Part shown: positions 15,502-21,186 of the stretch, in pieces
How the letters are laid out: each line of letters opens with the position of its first letter
How positions within the stretch are numbered: position 1 is the stretch's first letter
DNA from: Bacillota bacterium
GTDB lineage: Bacteria > Bacillota > Clostridia > Oscillospirales > Acutalibacteraceae
Direction: 5' to 3'
Assembly (NCBI GenBank): GCA_023460155.1
Contig: JAEWRF010000219.1
Location: forward strand, 1-25,238
Length of the DNA stretch: 25,238 nt
Translations under genes and position numbers: made by a program
Notes under the pieces: model-generated
What the model saw: only the letters and a program-made list of their open reading frames with translations
Database searches by the model: none
Told to the model about the DNA's origin: nothing

Positions 15502-15526
15502 TTGCCCCCGGCAGTGCCGGGGGCAA
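15502..15526. repeat. GC-rich inverted repeat with AGT triloop, downstream of the MFS gene
   Basis: Arms GCCCCCGGC (15504-15512) and GCCGGGGGC (15516-15524), extended by TT/AA, loop AGT. On the minus strand a T-rich but interrupted stretch follows, so it may be a weak terminator for the MFS gene about 150 nt upstream. Confidence 0.5.
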
Positions 15527-15674
15527 AAAGACGCAGGGCGTTTAAAATTGTGCAAGTTATTCCCATTACAAGAGGAAATGCCCAACGGGGCTAAAAATTG
15601 CTTGGTGTAAGCGTACCCGGTGCGAGCCAGTGTCCTTTTATCCATGCATTGGAGTCGGGACCGCCGGAGGCGTA
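15527..15674. other. Intergenic stretch between the hairpin and the MFS gene
   Basis: No convincing gene. A minus-strand frame from ATG 15645 (starting MDKRTLARTGYAYTK) lacks a ribosome site and runs into the hairpin. AAGCGTACCC occurs here at 15610 as it does at 1842 and 17856, so the stretch may share repeat material with the other gaps. Confidence 0.3.
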
Positions 15675-16919
15675 TTAGGCCTCGGCGGGTATGTCTTCTT
15701 TTGATTTCTCTGTTCCGACAATGAATGCGCGCGCCTCCGGGAAAAAGTAGGAGGGAAGGAACACGAAAAACTCCACTGTGAAAGCGGTGACGATCACCGC
15801 GCGGATGGGGAAGATGCCGCCGAGCACGCCGCCGAGCGCCATCGCGAACGGAGTCAGGCCCTGCGTGACCATCAGCAGGAACGACATCACCTTGCCGCGC
15901 ACTTCCTGCGGCGTAGAGGACTGAATCGCGGCGATAATCTGCGTGTTGAAGATGGAATTCATCGCGCCGGAAAGCGCGAACAGCGCGGTCATTACCGGGA
16001 GCAGGCTCTGGCTGGCTCCCGCAATCATCGAAAGCGTGCAGATCATGCTGGAGAGGACGAAAGCGGGCACCTTCTGCGCCTGCTTCAGCGTAATGACCGA
16101 CATCAGCGTGTAGCCGACCATCGCGCCGCCCATGTAGCCGCCCATCATCACGCCGTAACCGCTTGGCCCCAGCGAGCGGGAGGCGTTGCACAGCGCGGGC
16201 ATCAGCACAAGCCCGGTGAACACGCAGAAGTTGCAGAGCGACGCGACCGGCAGGATCGACCGAAGGCCGGGTTTATGCAGGATATAATGGAAACCCTCCC
16301 GCATATCCGCGAAGAAATGCGTCTTTTCGCCTTTGCGGCTGTCCGGAATCTTCACAAACGGGAGCGTCGCGCCGGAAAACAGGAACGAAAGCCCGTCGAA
16401 CAGGAACAGGGCCGGCGCGCCGAGCACCTGGAAGAGAAAGCCGCCCGCCACGCTGCCGACCAGGTTGGAACCGGTGGTGACGATCGAAAACGCCGCGTTC
16501 GCGTTGGGAATCTTGTCTTCCGAAACCAGATCCGGCACGGCGGAGAGAAGCCCCGGATTGAACACGGCCCCGCAGACGCTCAAAAGGATCCCCGCGGCGA
16601 ACGCCATCCAGATCTGAAGCATCCCGCGGTAAGCGGCCATGGCGAGCAGCACGACGCACACCCCGCGCAGCAGATCCATTAATACGAAAAGGCGGCGCTT
16701 ATGGCTCCGGTCAATGAGCACGCCGGCGAACGGGGAAACCAGCACGCCGGGCAGGGTGGAGGCGGCCATCAGCGTCCCCATCAGCGCGGTCGAGCCCGTG
16801 ACGGCCAGCACCCAGAACCCCAGCGCGATGCTGTAGACCGCGTCGCCCATGGTGGAAACGAGCTGCCCCTGCCAGAGGATCAGAAAACTGCGCGTCCACA
16901 ATTTATCCTTTTTTTCCAT
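15675..16919 (-). CDS. Major facilitator superfamily exporter (MFS_3/EntS-like)
   Basis: A 414-aa, roughly 12-helix transporter of the MFS group that includes EntS-type siderophore and macrolide exporters. Seen: FLILWQGQLVSTMGDAVYSIALGFWVL as the first helix, the loop 2-3 motif GVLIDRSHKRRLFVLMD, and LVGSVAGGFLFQVLGAPALFLFDGLSFLFSG in helices 5-6, a block typical of this group. Proton-driven export of a small molecule is the family expectation; the substrate cannot be read from sequence and no biosynthetic cluster is adjacent. The ATG at 16919 has AAGAAGG 8 nt upstream. No strong promoter was found in the 162 nt up to the flavodoxin-like gene. Confidence 0.9.
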   Translation of the reverse strand: MEKKDKLWTRSFLILWQGQLVSTMGDAVYSIALGFWVLAVTGSTALMGTLMAASTLPGVLVSPFAGVLIDRSHKRRLFVLMDLLRGVCVVLLAMAAYRGMLQIWMAFAAGILLSVCGAVFNPGLLSAVPDLVSEDKIPNANAAFSIVTTGSNLVGSVAGGFLFQVLGAPALFLFDGLSFLFSGATLPFVKIPDSRKGEKTHFFADMREGFHYILHKPGLRSILPVASLCNFCVFTGLVLMPALCNASRSLGPSGYGVMMGGYMGGAMVGYTLMSVITLKQAQKVPAFVLSSMICTLSMIAGASQSLLPVMTALFALSGAMNSIFNTQIIAAIQSSTPQEVRGKVMSFLLMVTQGLTPFAMALGGVLGGIFPIRAVIVTAFTVEFFVFLPSYFFPEARAFIVGTEKSKEDIPAEA

Positions 16920-17081
16920 ACAAAAAGCCTTCTTAATTTTATTTTGGACTTATATTAACGTATTTTTGGCAAGGCTTTGCCTGAGGTACCCCGGCAGGCG
17001 CTGTTTGCGCGCCCGCGGTACCCGCGGCTTCTATTGAAAACCCGGATTCAGCTTGTCATCAGACCGTCGAAAATCGTGGGT

Positions 17082-17507
17082 TTATTTTTTGGGGGCAGCT
17101 TTAACATCCCGGTAGGAAACGAGGGTGCAGCCCTTCGCCGCGATCAGCTCTTTGGTTCCAGCCACGCTTTTCGGCTCCTCGCCGCCGCCGGAACAGAAGA
17201 ACAGCTCGACCTCCTTGCCGGAGGGAAGCAGGTTCACCGCCGCGTTGAACGCCGGAGCGGGGAAGCCCGCCCAGATCGGGCAGCCGATCACAATGCGGTC
17301 ATATTTCGCGAGGTTACAGCCGAGCGGCTGGATTTTGGAAGCCTTCCGCTTCATGGCGTCCGGGCAGCCGGGAATGAACGCGGTGAACATGTTGCGCCTT
17401 TTCGCTTCCAGGATGGGGCAGAGCTCAGCGCCCTGTTCCGCGGCGAGGCGTTCCGCCTCCGCCTTCGTGGCGCCGCCCAGCGAATAATAAAGGATTACGG
17501 TTTTCAT
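17082..17507 (-). CDS. Flavodoxin-like protein
   Basis: A small soluble flavodoxin-fold protein of 141 aa, probably FMN-binding and involved in electron transfer. The N-terminus MKTVILYYSLGGATKAEAERLA is the strand-phosphate loop-helix of flavodoxins, though the loop (YYSLGGATK) departs from the usual SxTGNT. YDRIVIGCPIWAGFPAPAFNAAV is the second conserved block with the aromatic that stacks on the flavin. FFCSGGGEEPKS is the third. The ATG at 17507 follows GGAGGG; the frame is open further up without a ribosome site. Its leader carries the 15-bp dyad repeat at 17524-17538, and a TATAAA-like -10 is present without a good -35. Confidence 0.85.
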   Translation of the reverse strand: MKTVILYYSLGGATKAEAERLAAEQGAELCPILEAKRRNMFTAFIPGCPDAMKRKASKIQPLGCNLAKYDRIVIGCPIWAGFPAPAFNAAVNLLPSGKEVELFFCSGGGEEPKSVAGTKELIAAKGCTLVSYRDVKAAPKK

Positions 17508-17523
17508 AGAAAATCCCTCCTTG

Positions 17524-17538
17524 GCAGGCTGAGCCTGC
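17524..17538. repeat. 15-bp dyad repeat, copy 3
   Basis: GCAGGCT-G-AGCCTGC, a perfect 7-bp inverted repeat. Followed on the plus strand by ATTCTGTTCTT, almost the same as after copy 4, so the repeated unit is longer than the dyad. Confidence 0.65.
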
Positions 17539-17678
17539 ATTCTGTTCTTTATAGTCTGCACCCTGACAAAACATTGCATACTTATTTAAAAGCCCGAATG
17601 CTTGAGGAATTTAACAATACATTCTTTTATCTTTAACCCCCGAGAGGTTATTTTGCTTTTGCGCTCCGGCTGCGCGGG

Positions 17679-17693
17679 GCAGACTAAGCCTGC
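17679..17693. repeat. 15-bp dyad repeat, copy 4
   Basis: GCAGACT-A-AGCCTGC, followed by ATTCTTTTCTT; compare copy 3. Confidence 0.6.
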
Positions 17694-17778
17694 ATTCTTT
17701 TCTTATAAGCCCAAGGGCTTAAAGGGTTCAGGAGATACTTTCTTCTTATTCCCAGTTTGCACTCAGGCCGCGCAGGCC

Positions 17779-17806
17779 CTTACTTTCGGTTCCGCCCGAA
17801 AGTAAG
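17779..17806. repeat. 11-bp stem-loop in the intergenic region
   Basis: Arms CTTACTTTCGG (17779-17789) and CCGAAAGTAAG (17796-17806) with a 6-nt loop. No T-run follows; probably part of an intergenic repeat rather than a terminator. Confidence 0.55.
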
Positions 17807-18054
17807 CAAAGTGCGGGTAGGGTGGCACTTCGACCCACCGACGAGAGGGTTATCTAAGCGTACCCCTACACCCCCTGGCACTCCCCATCTGTCCCGGCAA
17901 TGTTCTAAAGGTAGTAGATTTTCATTGAACTTTCCCGGTCTTTTCGCTACGTGTTTACAAGGGTCTGAAGACCGTCCCGCCAAACAAAGGCTGCATTTTT
18001 ACTCCCGGCAAAACGGCGGGCCTTTGACTGCGGACTCGGTCCGCCGGGCCCTTG

Positions 18055-18075
18055 GATGCAGCGTCACGCTGCATC
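18055..18075. terminator. Stem-loop over the stop codon of the YvlD-like gene
   Basis: Perfect 9-bp arms GATGCAGCG (18055-18063) and CGCTGCATC (18067-18075) with a TCA loop, overlapping the stop codon at 18076-18074. No T-run directly follows, so termination is uncertain; it may protect the 3' end. Confidence 0.4.
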
Positions 18076-18424
18076 AGTTTGCCCAATGGGCACGGTGGGC
18101 AAAGATGAGATTCCCGATCGAGATGAGCAGGGCGGCGAAGATGCATACGCCGAATCCGTGGATCGCGAGCCCGGGGATCAGTGCGGCGGAAAGCGCCACC
18201 ACCGCGCCGTTTACCACCAGACTGAACAGCCCGAAGGTCACGAGCGAAAAGGGGAACGCCAGAACCTGAAGCACCGGGCGCAGAAAAATGTTGAGCACCC
18301 AAAGGATCGTGGCGCAGGCGAACAGAGACAGGAACCCCCCCGTCAGAAGAAAGCTTCCGGGGAAAAGCTGTGCGGAAAGGAGCAGCGCCGCCGCACAGAC
18401 CAGCCATTTGATTACAAGCTTCAT
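18074..18424 (-). CDS. YvlD-like (phage holin family 4, PF04020) membrane protein
   Basis: A 116-aa protein made almost wholly of four membrane helices: about 4-21, 25-45, 50-78 and 84-108. The FLRPVLQVLAFPFSLVTFGLFSLVVNGAVV stretch across helices 2-3 is the family hallmark. Despite the holin name, the family includes Bacillus YvlD, encoded with YvlB and YvlC in an envelope-stress operon; a similar gene order here favours that role over phage lysis. The ATG at 18424 has only a GAAAGAG ribosome site at long spacing, so it may depend on translation of the 32-residue peptide ending 23 nt upstream. Last gene of its cluster. Confidence 0.82.
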   Translation of the reverse strand: MKLVIKWLVCAAALLLSAQLFPGSFLLTGGFLSLFACATILWVLNIFLRPVLQVLAFPFSLVTFGLFSLVVNGAVVALSAALIPGLAIHGFGVCIFAALLISIGNLIFAHRAHWAN

Positions 18425-18447
18425 CGTACCGTCACTCTTTCAAAAAT

Positions 18448-18546
18448 TTATCTGTGCAGCAGGTTCAGAAATGCCGGGATTCCCCAGAGCACCGGAGCCA
18501 GCACCGCCGCGGCACGAATCAGCCACCCGATCACCGTATCCCTCAT
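18448..18546 (-). CDS. 32-residue single-helix membrane peptide
   Basis: A short open frame with an ideal AGGAGG ribosome site 7 nt before the ATG at 18546, ending at TAA 18448-18450. The product starts MRDTVIGWLIRAAAVLAP and ends FLNLLHR: a positively flanked hydrophobic helix with Trp residues, suited to the membrane. It fits exactly between the genes at 18565 and 18424 on the same strand, with 18-nt and 23-nt gaps. I do not recognise it. A regulatory or accessory membrane peptide for the YvlB/YvlD-like cluster is an inference. Evidence for it is position, ribosome site and composition only. Confidence 0.6.
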   Translation of the reverse strand: MRDTVIGWLIRAAAVLAPVLWGIPAFLNLLHR

Positions 18547-18564
18547 GCATTTTCCTCCTCAGCC

Positions 18565-18861
18565 TCAGCGCAGCAGGCACTTCACGCACACGCGGTGCCC
18601 CGGGCTCTCAACGTCGATGTCCGCGAGATCCTCCGGGCCGGTGCGGATCAGCGTCCACCCGAGCTCCTTGATCCCCGCCGCGATTCCGCCGGCGTTGCAT
18701 TTCTCAATGGCACGCCTCGTCCCCGGGAACAGCGAGAGGAACAGGATCACGTCCTCCGCCATGTCGGCCCACTGGAGCGGCAGGAAGGTCGGCAGCGGAA
18801 CGCCGAACGAAAAACTCCGTTTTCCTTCGTTCTGTAGCCGGACCGAAACCCAAAGCACCAC
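18565..18861 (-). CDS. Protein resembling the C-terminal domain of the upstream YvlB/LiaX-like gene
   Basis: A 98-aa protein without a named family that I can recognise. The frame has strong G/C third-position bias, so it is coding. The start is placed at GTG 18861 (a second GTG follows at once), 7 nt past the preceding stop, with GGAG overlapping that stop; translational coupling is likely. By eye it aligns with residues about 55-147 of the upstream protein: a V-x-V strand, G-K, a strand ending in (V/I)P(L/I), a helical stretch, then EL, G, ED, D(I/V) and a closing V-x-V strand. It lacks the N-terminal helical SHOCT-like segment. Two Cys close to the C-terminus (VCVKC) are notable. A divergent duplicate of that domain is an inference. 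Confidence 0.7.
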   Translation of the reverse strand: MVLWVSVRLQNEGKRSFSFGVPLPTFLPLQWADMAEDVILFLSLFPGTRRAIEKCNAGGIAAGIKELGWTLIRTGPEDLADIDVESPGHRVCVKCLLR

Positions 18862-18868
18862 GGTCGGC

Positions 18869-19312
18869 CTACTCCACATACACCCGCACCTTGGAGCCTT
18901 CCTCGCCCTCGCCGTTTCCGGTATCAACATTGACGAAATCCTCCTCCGACCCGCTTTCAATCAGCTCTTCCACCTGGGCGAGGATCGCCTTGATGTCGAC
19001 GCCCTGCGCTTCCATCTCACGCCTCGCATCCTTCGGGATGCTGGAAAGCGCGATCGGCCCGAGGGACCGAACCAGCGAAATCGGGATGCTGACGTTCACC
19101 TTCGCCTTGCCGCTGGATTTTTCGTTGCTGTCCACCATAATGCGGAGCTTTTTCGGCTTGCGGCCCCGCGTATCCTTCAGCACAACCGCTTCCACCGGCT
19201 CGGGAGCCGGATTTTCGCGGCTTTCCAGCGCGTCCAGCAGCCTTTCCGCCTCCTCCGGTGTGATTGCTCCGTCTTTGAGCAGATTCAGAATTCTTGATTT
19301 CTCGCTTGCCAT
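18869..19312 (-). CDS. YvlB/LiaX-like protein with N-terminal SHOCT-like helix pair
   Basis: A 147-aa soluble protein. The N-terminus MASEKSRILNLLKDGAITPEEAERLLDALES is the short helical hairpin (EGKITPEEAxxLLxAL type) found at the start of YvlB and LiaX proteins and at the end of DUF2089 proteins. A basic linker (RGRKPKKLRIMV) leads to a beta-alpha-beta domain with VNVSIPISLVRSL, an acidic stretch and a closing KVRVYVE strand. The large DUF4097 adhesin-like domain of Bacillus YvlB is absent, so this is a compact form. Related proteins are tied to the response to cell-envelope stress in Firmicutes; a similar role here is inferred. The ATG at 19312 follows AGGAGG by 8 nt. It lies 19 nt after the DUF2089 gene. 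Confidence 0.78.
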   Translation of the reverse strand: MASEKSRILNLLKDGAITPEEAERLLDALESRENPAPEPVEAVVLKDTRGRKPKKLRIMVDSNEKSSGKAKVNVSIPISLVRSLGPIALSSIPKDARREMEAQGVDIKAILAQVEELIESGSEEDFVNVDTGNGEGEEGSKVRVYVE

Positions 19313-19331
19313 AGCGGGTTCCTCCTTCTCT

Positions 19332-19706
19332 CTATTCGGGTTTTCCGGAAAGAAGCCTTGCCGCTTCCTCCGCCGTAATCTTTTTCTGCTCCAGCAGATC
19401 GAGCACCTCGGAAACCTCCGGCCGCTCCGGGGGCTCCGCCTCCTGCGGGAACAATGCCGCAAGCAGCTCTTCCAGCATATTTTTCACCGTCGGATAGGAG
19501 ACGGACAGCGCCCGTTCCACTTCCTTGATGTTCCCCCTGCTCTTTAAAAAGGTATCCAGAAACAGCTTCTGGCGCTCGTTCAGCGAGCAGTAGCGGCAGG
19601 GGGTAAAGTGGCCGCTGATCTCCGACGAGCAGTTCGGGCAGGTCAGGCGGGTGATCTCCATTTCCGCCCCGCAGACCGAGCACCGGGAAGGCGCCGGGTA
19701 ACCCAT
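19332..19706 (-). CDS. DUF2089 family zinc-ribbon/HTH protein, probable regulator
   Basis: A 124-aa protein with the three parts of DUF2089: a zinc ribbon using CSVCGAEM and CPNCSSEI plus CRYC, a central sigma-region-4-like helix-turn-helix (LNERQKLFLDTFLKSRGNIKEVERALSVSYPTVKNML), and a C-terminal SHOCT-like helix pair (VLDLLEQKKITAEEAARLL). The last part matches the N-terminus of the next gene, so the two products may share a partner. DNA binding and control of its own operon are likely from the helix-turn-helix and the palindrome at its promoter. AGGAGA precedes the ATG at 19706. First gene of the cluster. Confidence 0.88.
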   Translation of the reverse strand: MGYPAPSRCSVCGAEMEITRLTCPNCSSEISGHFTPCRYCSLNERQKLFLDTFLKSRGNIKEVERALSVSYPTVKNMLEELLAALFPQEAEPPERPEVSEVLDLLEQKKITAEEAARLLSGKPE

Positions 19707-19745
19707 GCCATCGTCTCCTTTTGCGAATTTTGACTTTCTGGTACT

Positions 19746-19774
19746 ATAATAGCGTCCATTCTTAAAGATGTCAA
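19746..19774 (-). promoter_or_regulatory. Promoter of the DUF2089-YvlB-YvlD-like cluster
   Basis: Minus strand: perfect -35 TTGACA (19774-19769), 17-nt spacer, -10 TATTAT (19751-19746). Leader of about 33 nt. Confidence 0.8.
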
Positions 19775-19805
19775 TAATAAAATTAATATTTTTAATTTTA
19801 TTATT
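19773..19805. promoter_or_regulatory. Perfect AT-only palindrome abutting the -35 box
   Basis: 14-bp arms AATAATAAAATTAA (19773-19786) and TTAATTTTATTATT (19792-19805), 5-nt centre TATTT. It overlaps two bases of the -35. A regulator binding site or an UP element are both possible. Confidence 0.6.
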
Positions 19806-19906
19806 AATTTTTTTGATTTTAAGGTGTGAGATGTTGAGATATTATTTCTAATTAGAATTATAGCTGTTTTTCGACTTTTGGGGACAAAAAAGCGGCGGAA
19901 ATGAAG

Positions 19907-19936
19907 AAGAGTGGGCGGCTGATGCTGCCCACTCTT
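19907..19936. repeat. Stem-loop upstream of the zinc-ribbon/OB-fold gene
   Basis: 10-bp arms AAGAGTGGGC (19907-19916) and GCCCACTCTT (19927-19936). No clear T-run on either strand. The 19806-20020 gap otherwise holds AT-rich DNA and the promoter at 19973. Confidence 0.5.
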
Positions 19937-19972
19937 TGAGGTCCTAAATTGCAGATTTCAAGACGAAATAAT

Positions 19973-20000
19973 TTGACTTTTGATTCCGGAGTGGTAATAT
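19973..20000 (+). promoter_or_regulatory. Promoter of the zinc-ribbon/OB-fold gene
   Basis: -35 TTGACT (19973-19978), 16-nt spacer, -10 TAATAT (19995-20000). Confidence 0.5.
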
Positions 20001-20020
20001 ATGGTAGGAGGGGAATTTTG

Positions 20021-20653
20021 ATGAAATGTGCGAAATGTGGCACGGAATTCGATAGTAAATTTTGTCCAAACTGCGGCACTCCTGCCGATACATCAGAGCA
20101 GGTGCAACCAATAAAACTTAACCCGCCATCAATTCCACCTGCTTCGTTTGGTTACGGAAATCCTGCATTGCGGCCCTCAAAGAAAAAATATGGCTGCTTA
20201 ACTGTTTTTTGCATAGTGTTCATGGTCTTTTCTTTTATTATTATAATAGGCGTTTCTCATTCAAAGTCGACCACGGCTTCAACAGATTCCAGTCCCGAGA
20301 CGAGCGAAGCGGCCTCATCGTCGGAATCCCCATCGTCCAGCGCGACGAAAGTAGATTACAAGGTACTTTACAAAGATTATTCCGACAATCCGATTAATGC
20401 GGACAAGAAATATAAGAACAAAAAACTGATTTTGACCGGGCCAATTGCAAACATAGATCGTGACATTGGACAGAGTGCTTATATTACTTTCAACGTAGAT
20501 ACTTACGGACTAAACAATATCAAAATGTCCTTTCCAGACGATGATACCGTTGCAAAGCTGAAAAAAGGCCAAACGGTTACGGTGGTAGGAACCTGCGGAG
20601 GAACGTTTACAAGCACCCTTGTGGTAATGAATGACTGTACGATTATTAAATAG
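20021..20653 (+). CDS. Zinc-ribbon, single-pass membrane protein with OB-fold (tRNA_anti-like) domain
   Basis: A 210-aa protein of unknown function. Order of parts: a rubredoxin-like zinc ribbon at 1-25 (MKCAKCGTEF, FCPNCGTPAD), a Pro-rich linker, one membrane helix at about 64-83 (CLTVFCIVFMVFSFIIIIGV), a Ser/Thr/Ala-rich linker, and a C-terminal beta-rich domain at about 115-210. That domain reads like the OB-fold tRNA_anti-like family (PF12869): a YKDYSDNPINADKKYKNKKL opening, LTGPIANIDRD, then KLKKGQTVTVVGTCGG and DCTII. The ribbon should face the cytoplasm and the OB fold the outside. AGGAGG lies upstream of ATG 20021. The gene is more AT-rich than its neighbours, stands alone between promoter and terminator, and may be horizontally acquired. 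Confidence 0.8.
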   Translation: MKCAKCGTEFDSKFCPNCGTPADTSEQVQPIKLNPPSIPPASFGYGNPALRPSKKKYGCLTVFCIVFMVFSFIIIIGVSHSKSTTASTDSSPETSEAASSSESPSSSATKVDYKVLYKDYSDNPINADKKYKNKKLILTGPIANIDRDIGQSAYITFNVDTYGLNNIKMSFPDDDTVAKLKKGQTVTVVGTCGGTFTSTLVVMNDCTIIK

Positions 20654-20657
20654 GTCA

Positions 20658-20688
20658 GCGCCCGGAGAAATATCCGGGCGCCTTTTTT
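20658..20688 (+). terminator. Terminator of the zinc-ribbon/OB-fold gene
   Basis: 9-bp stem GCGCCCGGA (20658-20666) / TCCGGGCGC (20673-20681), then C and six T. Confidence 0.9.
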
Positions 20689-20775
20689 ATGTAGATTGCA
20701 ATCCGAGACTGTATCTCCGGCTTGCGTTGTTCTTGTTTTCAGTCTGCACTCAGGCCATGAGGGTCATACTCGCGT

Positions 20776-20790
20776 GCAGGCTCAGCCTGC
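20776..20790. repeat. 15-bp dyad repeat, copy 5, spanning a stop codon
   Basis: GCAGGCT-C-AGCCTGC, perfect. It covers the last codons and TGA stop of the NTF2-like gene. The segment AGTCTGCACTCAGGCC at about 20740 resembles one at 17753. Confidence 0.65.
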
Positions 20791-21186
20791 TGGTTCAAAA
20801 GAGCAGTGGACATGGGCGATCTTCCACCGGCCGCCCGTACACTCCAGAAACATCGTAGCGCGCACCGCGGGGACAGGGAAACTTTTGTAGCGGGTTAAAA
20901 AGCACAGGCAGGCCGCGTCCGTTTTGCGAAACACCCGCATATTCTCGATGAGGATCGGCTCCACCGCGCCGGACTCCGTCGTTTTTCCGTTCTTAAAAAA
21001 GTCCGACAGGAGCCGCAGATGCTCCTCCAGACTGTAGGTATCGTTGTTCCCGTGATTGTCTAAATAAATGAGGTCGGAATCGTAAAACTCTCGCAGTTTG
21101 TTGACGTCCTTCTCATAAAAGGCCTGATTGTACCGGTCCAGAAAGTCCATGAAAAACGATTGATCCGCCGCATCATTTTGCGCCAT
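20782..21186 (-). CDS. NTF2/SnoaL-like domain protein
   Basis: A 134-aa single-domain protein with the cone-shaped NTF2/SnoaL fold: an N-terminal helix (FFMDFLDRYNQAFYEKDVNKLREFYDSDLIYLDNHG), a segment with SLEEHLRLLSDFF, and C-terminal strands ending GGRWKIAHVHCSFEP, the typical close of DUF4440/SnoaL proteins. Members bind or isomerise small molecules or act as accessory domains; no function can be assigned. The ATG at 21186 follows GGAGGG. Its first codons overlap the 3' end of nfo by 14 nt, so the two are transcribed together and probably translationally coupled. The stop codon lies inside a repeated dyad, which may have set the present C-terminus. Confidence 0.8.
   Translation of the reverse strand: MAQNDAADQSFFMDFLDRYNQAFYEKDVNKLREFYDSDLIYLDNHGNNDTYSLEEHLRLLSDFFKNGKTTESGAVEPILIENMRVFRKTDAACLCFLTRYKSFPVPAVRATMFLECTGGRWKIAHVHCSFEPAG

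Larger units (their letters stand above)
17539..18054. other. Gene-free intergenic region built from palindromic modules
   Basis: About 515 nt with no gene I accept. It holds the dyad copy at 17679, AAGCCC/GGGCTT at 17708, the AGTTTGCACTCAGGCC segment at 17753 (a close relative of one at 20740), the hairpin at 17779-17806, TAAGCGTACCCC near 17856 and a degenerate dyad at 18030-18044. Short frames here, such as 17780-17983 (-), have no ribosome site and overlap the hairpin. Confidence 0.5.

Noticed and set aside
15451..15645. Minus-strand short frame beginning MDKRTLARTGYAY
   Set aside because: No ribosome site, reads through a GC-rich hairpin, and its tail shows no bias; kept only as a note on the intergenic stretch.
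17780..17983. Minus-strand 67-codon frame in the 17.6-18.0 kb gap
   Set aside because: No ribosome site and one end lies in the 17779-17806 stem-loop; more likely part of a non-coding intergenic repeat.
18074..18424. Prophage remnant suggested by the phage-holin family name
   Set aside because: No endolysin, structural or integrase gene is near; the gene order with YvlB-like and DUF2089 genes fits the YvlD branch better.
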